A stretch of 24,950 bases of DNA from Chara braunii. Lineage: Eukaryota; Streptophyta; Charophyceae; Charales; Characeae. Positions 8,797 through 16,440 of this stretch are shown here, piece by piece. Below the pieces are notes generated by a model. That model searched no databases and was not told the origin of the DNA. It worked only from the letters and a program-made list of their open reading frames with translations. Position numbers and translations under genes: made by a program. Numbering within the stretch: the first letter of the stretch is position 1; every line of letters begins with the position of its first letter. The stretch spans positions 644,765 through 669,714 of the forward strand of contig BFEA01000562.1 in assembly GCA_003427395.1 (NCBI GenBank). Reading direction: 5' to 3'.

Positions 8797-10797
8797 CTAG
8801 TTCAGTCTGAGCGTGGCGTTCAATTTTGGAGAAAACAGGATATTTCTGTTCGAGGATTGCCTCAAGCAACGTGCCAGGGTGACTGCGTTCACCCCGTCCA
8901 CCATATGGATGTCTGTTAGGCCTGCATTCTCGTGATCGGCCAATTGAGAGAGGGGGATGTGGGAGATGTCCAGTTCCTTGAGCTGATCTTTGCTCAGAGG
9001 GCGTGCATCCATGAAATCATAAAAGAGAGCTAACTTAGACCCTGGAGCGTTCAAAAGTATGTGTCGGGTGAGTTTTAGTCCAGGAATCAGCCGACTCCGG
9101 AACTTGTTTCGGACCAGCTGTTTCGCAGTAATTGCCACCGACTGTTCCGTAGGATCCTCTGTGGAGGCGGTTGCAGGGAAGGATCTGCGTCCTTTACTGT
9201 CCTTGAAGATTAATGCCATGGGGCCTTGATTTGACGGAGCGCAGAAGATGGAAACAAGGTGTTTGAAAACTAAGTCCCCTTTTTCCAATGTTGTAACCCC
9301 TGGACCCTCGCTCAGATCCAGGGTCTTGGGGAAGGTGTCAGCTTCTACGTTTGAGGTAGAAGCTGGTTCCTCCTGTAAACGGTCTGCATCAGAACCGTCT
9401 GAGGAATTACAATGTGTGTGGGGTTCATCTTCGATTTCCAAACGGTGGGCGCGCTTGAAGGATTTTTTCCTTTTGAGCGAAGCTGAGTGATCCTTGTCTG
9501 TAATCACTGTGAGTACAAAATGATTATTTTCCTCTATGGTAGCCACATCCATTGCATCTTCATTTAAGTCCACGTTATTACCAGTAGGCTCATTCTGGGC
9601 AAAGTCGATTTCGATGGGAACCTTTCCCAGGGATCTGCACATTTTCATAAGTGCCTCCGGCGCAGTCTTCTCCGCCTGTTTGTCATCCTCCGAGCCGATC
9701 CTGGTCCTGCCCGTTGGGCGCCATGTCTAGTTCGGGCGGGGACCTGCCTCATACAGCATGTTGTTGAAGTGGGTGGTGTCTGAAGGGCTCGGGGGGAGGG
9801 AGTGAAAGTCGTCACTTCTGAGTTGGGAGTTACGGCTATCTCGAGCCATACCTGTGGTGGGTTTCCTACGTGGCCGACGCCATCGGCGATCCAGTAATTG
9901 GCCATCTTCTGCCGCTTGACCTCGTCTCCTGGCTTGATACTGGCCATCATCATCCGTCTGAAACCGGTTCCTAGACCGGTTCCTGCATTCCTCATTTGTG
10001 TGAAACCACCAGCGGCAGTGGGAACAGTAGGCAGTTGATGCATTCACCACATCTACTACTACCGATTCCTCCTCCGATAACTCAATTGTGAGTGAGGGGT
10101 GGAATGAGAACCGTGCTGAGGATTCGAGGTCGAACCTAACATTCGCAATCGATGGTTCATCCTTGTCGGGTTGATAGTCATGCATTCTGAGAATTTTCCC
10201 AATAGAGTTCTCAATTTGAAAACGGAGGTGAAAGATGGCCATCACCGGGACATTCAGGCATCGGACCCAAAAAAACTTGTACTTCATTGTTTCCTTGAGC
10301 TGTTCCATTTCATTCGGAGGCAGGTAGGGTCGAAAATCAACCCGGTAAGTTTCATTCTCGAAGTCTATCTTGTCATAACCTACACTTTTCATCCAATCAG
10401 CGTGCTGCTTCGATCCTGTAATGTAGGTAGCCAAGTTTTTGCCTTCGTGAATGAAACAACCCTTTTTACAGTCATCGGGTAGTAAACCTGCTCTAACCCA
10501 GACAACTTCATATACTCTTATCATCTGTTTTTTAACAGGGACTGACAGCACTCCAGATTCATTCTAAAAAAACAGCAAAACTGCACGCTCCCTCAACCAT
10601 TCGTCCTGAATCGATCTGATCAGTGGATCGACTTTCAGACGCGAGTGGCAAGGGCCAGTATCTATCTCTCCATCATGGAGTCCTTCCGGCAAGCGGCCAT
10701 CTAAAAAATAGGCCTCCAGCATCCCCCGAACATGCTCCCTAAAGGTCGGGTCCGGGGGAGGGTGCATAGGCGGATCAGGAGCAACACCGTCGTCCAT
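8797..10797 (-). pseudogene. LINE ORF1: DUF4283-like nucleic-acid-binding protein with CCHC knuckle (two stops)
   Basis: I chose the ATG at 10797 because its context, ACCATGG, is a strong eukaryotic start and the frame then stays usable for 666 codons. The frame has two TAG codons (10564-10566 and 9727-9729) but no frameshift. The N-terminal third, with KYKFFWVRCLNVP and IGKILRMHD, follows the pattern of plant DUF4283. A CX2CX4HX4C zinc knuckle, CSHCRWWFHTNEEC, comes next, then a basic Arg-rich stretch, an acidic linker with a KRKK cluster, and a C-terminal region with no recognised fold. The plant L1 ORF1 product is thought to bind the element RNA in the cytoplasmic RNP. It ends at 8797, and ORF2 begins 109 bases later in another frame. 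Confidence 0.88.
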
Positions 10798-11640
10798 GGT
10801 AGCGTTGAGATCGGGGCACCAGGAGAGCGGAAGAAACAACGAGATAGAAATCTTGGAGTCAGATGAGATTAACAATACGACTGTTTGGTGTGAGCACTCT
10901 AGGGCGGAGAGCGATTCGTTTTGGCATAAAGATCTGATTACTCGGACCGGCGGTAGCTCGCCAAGCTCCCGAGATATCTGGTACAGGAAACTGCGCCCTG
11001 GTCACAAAGAGAGCTTAGACGCGAGAGACTGGTCCACGAGAAGCAAGCGTTGAGGTAAGTAATCCTGCTCGGGACTCCAACGGATCCCGGGCACGACTTT
11101 CTTCTTTAGCCTGCCTCCAACTCGCCAGGCGATATATCCCGTCTGCTTGATAGTCCTCCAGGTGGCGAATTGAAACGAGAGATTTGATTAAATAGAAGAC
11201 GAATCAATCACTGGGGCGCTGAGGTGTCGGTACTCGGGGATAGAAAATATACCTATTCGGTGATGAAACTTGCTTCTTCAGCCCGATGCTATCCCGCCAG
11301 GCGGAGTTGTCGAGCAGCCTGGATGTCTTCAAAGTAGCCTCGTCTGAACGGAGTCTTCTTCCGTGAGCAGTACTAGGAGTCGAAAGCAGGGGAACCGTGT
11401 TTTGAGCGTAGCGGAGTGAGTTTGAACGCACGGAGTTTGATGAACTCATCCCCACATTATTGTTGGGGGGGAAGGCGTCAACTCCAAGGACACTGGGATG
11501 TTCGGAAAATAGCTTCGAGGTTTTCTTCTTCTTCCCGGCATGTGTTTGTCAGGCAGAATTGTCGAAGATTAGCTAAAGGTGATAACGTCATAGCTGATTA
11601 CTCGAAGTACGTATCAGGTAGAATGGGTCAAGTAGAGTAG
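10798..11640 (-). other. Probable LINE 5'UTR and flank
   Basis: No open frame of interest. The sequence is moderately GC-rich with loosely repeated motifs such as GCCAGGCGGAGTTGTCGA (11296) and GTCAGGCAGAATTGTCGA (11549). Plant L1 5'UTRs carry internal promoters, but none can be identified here. The element start falls somewhere in this interval. Confidence 0.4.
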
Positions 11641-12208
11641 GCGGGCTGAGGTACAGGGACAGGACGCTCGACCACTCGTTACTCACGAGTGGAAACACCA
11701 CCTAAGCGATGGCGCGAGCGTAACCTGCTGAGCGATAGCGTGTAGGTCGGCAGCATGGCCGGTGTAGGAATCAACAAGAAGGCGTGGCGCTAACTAGGGT
11801 TAGCACCGCCGAAATTCGGATTAGCGCAGCATTTAGCGGAGCTACGGAGTGCATCTTTCTATATTCAAGTGGAAGATTCACTCTCGTCTTGCACATTAGT
11901 GCAACGAGGCCCTACCGTAGCTAGCATGGCCCCACCAGCGTCGTTTGCTACCTGCGCAAGGATGACACCCACAAATCGAGAAATTGTCAGAATTGAAATA
12001 TAAAACAAAAGAAATTGGGGAATGTTGTGGAGTTGTCTTCAAAATAAATAAAAAACAAAAACAAAAGGAAATCGTTGTACTGGCTAAGCTCGGTCTTGGT
12101 GTTAGTTGGGCCCCCACCGTCGGCCCCAACCCTGTACCCCAAACCACTGGGGCAAGGGGCAACATGCAATCCCTTCATCGCGAGGTAGCTATTCTTGCAG
12201 GGGTCCTA
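11641..12208. other. Intergenic sequence with small hairpins and an A-rich run
   Basis: A 7-bp stem CCACTCG/CGAGTGG lies at 11672-11692 and a GCTAAC/GTTAGC stem near 11790. An A-rich run, AATAAATAAAAAACAAAAAC (from about 12044), could be the tail of an old plus-strand retroelement, but no head is recognisable. No gene seen. Confidence 0.4.
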
Positions 12209-12313
12209 CAGTCTTCCCCAGAATACAACGTACGGTCATTATAGCTGAATTTAGTATGAAAGATACCCCAAATTCAGCTATAATGACCGTACGTTGTATT
12301 CGGGGGAAGACTG
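12209..12313. mobile_element. Foldback MITE, GTCTTCCCC family (copy 2)
   Basis: Two 44-base arms (12209-12252 and 12270-12313) are reverse complements with a single mismatch, around a 17-base centre. Read inward each arm begins CAGTCTTCCCC and then GAATACAACGTACGG, matching the arm of copy 1 (GTCTTCCCC-GAACACAACGCA). The near-perfect arms imply a recent insertion or fold-back conversion. No coding capacity; no clear target duplication. Confidence 0.75.
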
Positions 12314-12616
12314 CAGGTTGTGGAAGGTCAACTGAGAGAAGAACAAAAAGGAAAAAAAAGAAGGGGAAATTCTTGAAATGCCCCTGAAAGTTGGGGTTTA
12401 TGGCCAAATACCCCTACAGGCATAGGGGTGACGAAATGCCCCTATGACAGTACTGAAGCTTTGCGAAATACCCTGCTCGGCAATTGGACCCGCCATCTTG
12501 TACATACACCCCTACGGGCCCACGTGTTGTTAAACCACCACTACCTCCGAGCCTGTTTTTATGGACCCACAGTGTGTGCCGAGTTTTGCCAAGCAGGGAT
12601 AAATTGTTTTCATTGC
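12314..12616. other. Intergenic sequence with repeated ATGCCCCT motifs
   Basis: Between 12376 and 12475 the pattern AAATGCCCCT/AAATACCCCT recurs four times, sometimes facing its complement GGGGT. Such motifs are common in plant transposon ends. No gene is visible. Confidence 0.35.
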
Positions 12617-12635
12617 TGAAATCAGGGTTTTTTTT

Positions 12636-12668
<33 letters not shown>
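12617..12668. repeat. Poly-T tract
   Basis: Almost uninterrupted T, broken by CCC near 12638. It directly precedes AAGCCCAGGTTGTTGTAG, as a second T run does at 12877-12888. On the minus strand these read as A-tails following the same 3' end, so the repeat may be a minus-strand retroelement end. Confidence 0.8.
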
Positions 12669-12671
<3 letters not shown>

Positions 12672-12823
12672 CCCAGGTTGTTGTAGAGGTGGGATACTAG
12701 ACAGATGGCAGTCACCCACAGTACCTTGTCCAGATGAACCCCTTTGAAGACCCCACCCACTCTTCCTCTTATATTTTTGCCCTGGCGCACCCCCACCCCC
12801 CCTGTCCTACCCGAGTGTTAACC
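12669..12823. repeat. Duplicated segment A beside adapter
   Basis: It runs from AAGCCCAGGTTGTTGTAG to GAGTGTTAACC and matches 12889-13055 except for one substitution and an 11-bp net indel. It stops exactly where the adapter sequence begins. Confidence 0.9.
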
Positions 12824-12861
12824 CTGTCTCTTATACACATCTAGATGTGTATAAGAGACAG
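12824..12861. other. Back-to-back Tn5 mosaic ends (library adapter, not genomic)
   Basis: CTGTCTCTTATACACATCT (12824-12842) is followed at once by its reverse complement (12843-12861). Each half is the 19-bp hyperactive Tn5 mosaic end, and the joined pair is the circularisation junction used in transposase-based mate-pair libraries. This is an untrimmed adapter carried into the assembly, so the sequences on its two sides need not be neighbours in the genome. Confidence 0.97.
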
Positions 12862-12888
12862 GTGCTGGGACTCTTATTTTTTTTTTTT

Positions 12889-13055
12889 AAAGCCCAGGTT
12901 GTTGTAGAGGTGGGATACTAGACGGATGGCAGTCACCCACAGTACTCGGCCACTCGGTTGTCCAGATGAACCCCTTTGAAGACCCCACCCACTCTTCCTC
13001 TTATATTTTTGCCCTGGCGCACCCCCACCCCCCCTGTCCTACCCGAGTGTTAACC
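12889..13055. repeat. Duplicated segment B beside adapter
   Basis: A near copy of 12669-12823, differing by one substitution (GACGG for GACAG) and an 11-bp longer stretch with CGGCCACTCGG. It is probably the other allele or a paralogue, brought next to copy A by the chimeric mate-pair read. Confidence 0.88.
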
Positions 13056-13118
13056 ACTCAGGACCATCACCCATTGCCATCATGGCGGGGTGACCTGACC
13101 AGACAGCGGTTGCAGGTA

Positions 13119-13159
13119 CCGGGGCTAAGCAGAGGTGCCCACCCCCTGCTCAGCCCCGG
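13119..13159. repeat. GC-rich hairpin
   Basis: CCGGGGCTAAGCAG pairs with CTGCTCAGCCCCGG with one mismatch around a 13-base loop. A smaller GTGCAA/TTGCAC stem follows near 13176-13193. Function unknown. Confidence 0.6.
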
Positions 13160-13264
13160 TTGAAGCAGACGCCGTGCAAGCCTGATTGCACAGGGACTTC
13201 GGGAGGTAGGTTTGAACATGCTACTACCGGTCTTCATGAGGGTGCACAGTGACTCCCATGTAGC

Positions 13265-13935
13265 TTTTTTTTAGTTGTATGGTGATGATAGAGAGCTGGG
13301 TATCCTCCGTTCCCTCGTATGTCCCTGGAACCTGTTCCGGCCATGACACCCCCGACATCCCGTACTAAGGAACTGCTATGCCAGCCTCAACCCTATGCTA
13401 CATACTACGAGGATAGCCAACCCTAGGTCGTGATTTATAGACTAAGTTTTTTTATTGTACTATGATGTTGATGGTAGAGAGATGGGGACCCTCTGTTCCC
13501 TCATATATCCCTGGAGCCCGTTCCGGTCCCGCGGTAAGGTGCAGTATCTCCTTACACCCTCGACATCCATACTAAGGACTGCTATGCCAGCCTCAACTCT
13601 AAGGTACGTACTAGGAGGATAGCCCACCCTCAATCGTGAATCATGGACTGTATGTATTGACCGTGGATAATCTTTAGGCCCTGTTTTGTATGGTAATATG
13701 AGAGCAGACAATCCTTTGTTCCCTCGTATGTCCTGGAGCCCGTTCCGGCCCTGCGGTAAAGTGTTAGACCACTAAGTCCTGACACTACCGACATCCCGTA
13801 CTAAGGAACTGCTATGCCAGCCTCAATCCGTTGACCACGTACTAAGAGGATGACCAACCCTAAGTTACAGTCTGGTATTGAACACAGGACCTTATGTAAA
13901 TCGTGCAAGTGACCTAACCTATTGACATACACTGT
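13265..13935 (-). mobile_element. Three head-to-tail copies of a tRNA-derived SINE
   Basis: Three units start at about 13265, 13447 and 13682 (plus coordinates). They share TCCCTCGTATGTCC, GTTCCGGCC, GACATCCCGTACTAAGG and CTGCTATGCCAGCCTCAA. On the minus strand, units 1 and 2 end in A runs (T runs at 13265-13272 and 13447-13453), as SINEs do. Only the outermost unit keeps a tRNA-like head: TATGTCAATAGG with B box GTTCAATACC, about 40-45 bases apart (13866-13930). It resembles no intact cloverleaf. Unit 1 lacks about 30 bases found in the others. The array could have arisen by insertion into tails or by unequal crossing-over. Confidence 0.6.
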
Positions 13936-14194
13936 GAAATAGTATGTAGCTGTGCTCTGCTGGGCTCGAGTAAAAAGGTCAACGCAAACCACCCAGCAGT
14001 CTAATGACAACCCCGTAGACCAAGAACATCAGGATACCTACCATCGCTCAGTCCCCACATACAACAACCATGGACTACCCCTTTGGTGGTGCGCAGGCAG
14101 TGTCTGTAATAACTTACCTGCGTCATCCCAAGGGGGTGTGTGTCCAGCCGTGCGTCATTCTAACGCCCTGCCGGTGTCCATGCGCAAGGCTGCA

Positions 14195-14270
14195 GAGTTT
14201 TGAACCCGCAACCTCATACCACAATGCGCATTTCCAACCAGTGCTCTAACCACTGAGCTACATCAGCTGG
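14195..14270 (-). mobile_element. tRNA-like head (SINE or tRNA pseudogene)
   Basis: The minus strand reads GTAGCTCAGTGGTTAGAGCA, a near-perfect D-arm and A box, then GCGGGTTCAAAAC, a B box, about 53 bases later. The anticodon and T stems do not pair properly, so a working tRNA is unlikely. The downstream 14190-13937 may be the SINE body, but there is no clear tail. Confidence 0.5.
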
Positions 14271-14683
14271 ACTAGTTTTTAGGGATTCTTTCTTTTTGAC
14301 TGTTGGAATTGTGTGTGGTGACCATTTCTTTAACCACCAGTACTTGGCCCAACTATTGAAGTTGAGCCTGAAAATACCCTGCGCGCCGATTTCTGTCGAG
14401 CCGCCTCCAAAAAATAATGTTTCGTTCATTTTGGAATACCATTACCGGTACCTGTTTCTTGGCACCTCAACCTCGTTTCCACTCCATTCCAATGGACTCT
14501 TCACATGTCCGTTTGTACAGCATACAGTGGCACCACTTCTGTACCTTCCCCTCTTTTTTACTCCTTTTTTTTTTCCTACGACACTTGACACTATCGTGCG
14601 GGCCTCTTGCTATTCCGTTTTGGCGAGGTACTGCTGCCATCATGCTGCGTGGTGTCATCCGTGTTCTTCGCCTGCAAGCGTGT

Positions 14684-14747
14684 TGGCAACGTAGCATGAT
14701 GCCACGATGAACCCGCAGGTTCATCGTGGCATCATGCTACGTTGCCA
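14684..14747. repeat. 64-bp perfect palindrome with 4-base loop
   Basis: Arms 14684-14713 and 14718-14747 are exact 30-base reverse complements around CGCA, including CATGATGCCACGATGAACC. The stem would be very stable. It may be a hairpin element or a fold-back artefact of sequencing or assembly. Confidence 0.9.
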
Positions 14748-14783
14748 TGGCCACCATCCTACGTCTGCCTGAGGTAGGAGGGT

Positions 14784-14987
<204 letters not shown>

Positions 14988-15383
14988 CACGATACTTAGC
15001 ATCGCTGCCCACACACGTCCACCTGGAAGAGGCCTTCGACCACGAAGCAAGGCGATGGCGAGACGAGGCAGTGCACGTGCAACGCCTACGTCGGAACAGG
15101 TAGCACGTTTGATCTTTTTTTTCCCTGCTTCCTTTTTTTGTCGCATTTTGTTTTACCGAACCCACCTTCTAAGCGATTTTCGTTGTTTGCGACGTACGTT
15201 GGTCACGATTGCAGGTCCAAAGGGCATTCCGGTTAGGTGTCCGACGACCGGAAGTATGAAGTCTCAATCATCCCGCGCGTTTTCACACTACGGCCCTGCG
15301 GAAGCGGCCCCCACCTGTGCAAGTGCTAGCACGTTAACGGGCAAACCCGCGACCGTTAGTTGGGCCAAGTCTTGGTGGTTTAA

Positions 15384-15990
15384 GCCACCAGTACCTGCCC
15401 AAGTATTTTGTCGAGATGGGTTGGGTAGTTCGGGAGGCTGGCAGGGTTCGATGTTGCTAGACGGAAATGGTTGGCGGCGCTAGCCAAAACGAGTCCCGCA
15501 CTGGTTCGTTTTCGTTCGACGCACAAAGCAATTCCAGGATCGACATCTATAGATGAGAAAGGTATTGGTAGTTTAATATTCTTAAGTGTTTTCTATCCAT
15601 GGGAATTGTATGTGGTGGTCATTTAAAAAAAACGTTGAAAATTACTAAAACTCGTTCAACGTAAATTTTCATTTGAGTGCACTTTTGCCTCACACTTTTC
15701 ACTTTTATGGATTGATGTTAAGTCGTGTCAAAAACGTCATCGGGTTTTGTTTTAAGTGGCATTGAAAAAACGTTGAAATTTTGGGTCTCCGTTTACCACC
15801 TCTCGACCAGTCCCTGTGTAAATTGTCCAAATGCCTTGGCCTTTCTAGTCGTTGGACCTGTGGCGGAAATCTCTACTCATTTTCAATTCTTTTTCGTTTT
15901 CCATCTCCATTTCTACTCCATTTTCATCATTTTTTATCTTATTTTTCACACCTTCACATCTACACATTTCCCCTTTCCCTGATAAGTAAT
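15384..15990. other. Intergenic sequence starting with a third TTAA-family end
   Basis: CCACCAGTACCTGCCCAAG (from 15385) is a degenerate left end of the same family, adjoining the right end of the long copy across TTTAAG. The remainder has short frames only. GGAATTGTATGTGGTGGTC (15602) resembles GGAATTGTGTGTGGTGACC (14305), so the flank is itself repeated. Confidence 0.45.
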
Positions 15991-16022
15991 GTATACACAC
16001 AATCTTTTTGGTCCGGTGTAGT

Positions 16023-16165
16023 CTTAATGAGAATGCGTTGTGTTAAGGGTACGATGGTGAAAAAGAGAGAGGGTGTCTTCCCCCGATCTGCATCCTCATT
16101 AAGATTGTACATGAAAAAATCACATATATATGTTTGTTGTTAAGGTGCAATGTGTTAAGGGGGGT
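16023..16165. mobile_element. GTCTTCCCC-family fragments (two partial copies)
   Basis: TCTTAATGAGAATGCGTTGTG (16022-16042) looks like a right arm. GTGTCTTCCCCCGATCTGC (from 16072) starts a second copy that runs through CCTCATTAAGA to AAGGTGCAATGTGTTAAGGG (about 16143-16161). These match the terminal and inner motifs of copies 1 and 2. Confidence 0.4.
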
Positions 16166-16177
16166 TGGGAAAAGGGG

Positions 16178-16179
<2 letters not shown>

Positions 16180-16216
<37 letters not shown>

Positions 16217-16219
16217 GTG

Positions 16220-16271
<52 letters not shown>

Positions 16272-16274
16272 AGA
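16180..16274. repeat. G36 homopolymer followed by (GA)n
   Basis: An uninterrupted run of 36 G (16180-16215) is followed, after a six-base break, by about 22 GA units and an A run. Homopurine throughout on the plus strand. The length of such a G run is hard to sequence reliably. Confidence 0.9.
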
Positions 16275-16284
16275 AAAAAAAAGT

Positions 16285-16397
16285 GTCTTTCCTCGAACAC
16301 AACCCACCTTCACTACATTTATGCTTATAATAGACCAAAAATTTTGCTTGCATATATTCATTATAAAGGCACGTTCAGGCCGGGGAAACACAGTACT
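16285..16397. mobile_element. Foldback MITE, GTCTTCCCC family (copy 3)
   Basis: The left end GTGTCTTTCCTCGAACACAA and right end (complement beginning GTGTTTCCCCGGCC) define a ~110-bp element, the same length as copies 1 and 2. Its inner sequence AGACCAAAAATTTTGCTTGC aligns with GGACCGGAAATATAGCTTGC of copy 1, as does the following CATATATTCA region. Confidence 0.5.
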
Positions 16398-16402
16398 ATG
16401 CA

Positions 16403-16440
16403 CTACTGTCTTCCCCATAACATAGCGCACCCTGTCTTTT
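16403..16440 (+). mobile_element. GTCTTCCCC-family end fragment
   Basis: ACTGTCTTCCCCATAACATA and then GCGCACCCTG repeat the family's arm, close to the right arm of copy 1 (CATAATGCACCCTG in complement). Its partner end is not found downstream. It forms a back-to-back hairpin with the right end of copy 3. Confidence 0.4.

Larger units (their letters stand above)
3802..11050 (-). mobile_element. Near full-length, degenerate L1-type LINE
   Basis: Reading on the minus strand, the order is 5'UTR (above 10797), ORF1 (10797-8797), a 109-base spacer, ORF2 (8687-4423), a 3'UTR of about 576 bases and an A-rich tail (plus-strand T runs at 3806-3845). ORF1 has a DUF4283-like domain and CCHC knuckle; ORF2 has an APE-type endonuclease, a reverse transcriptase and a zf-RVT-like cysteine/histidine motif. 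This is the plant L1 layout. The copy is dead: eleven in-frame stops and one frameshift. The 5' boundary is uncertain because I found no convincing target-site duplication; 11050 is an estimate. Confidence 0.9.

Noticed and set aside
3757-11322. CTGGATGTCTT at both 3757 and 11312 as a LINE target-site duplication
   Set aside because: Only 11 bases, not adjacent to the tail (about 35 bases away), and plausible by chance in the area searched.
12843-12861. Bacterial Tn5/IS50 insertion
   Set aside because: Only the two engineered mosaic ends are present back to back, with no transposase or target duplication; the adapter explanation fits exactly.
14195-14270. Functional tRNA gene on the minus strand
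   Set aside because: A and B boxes are good, but anticodon and T stems do not pair and the 3' end is not tRNA-like.
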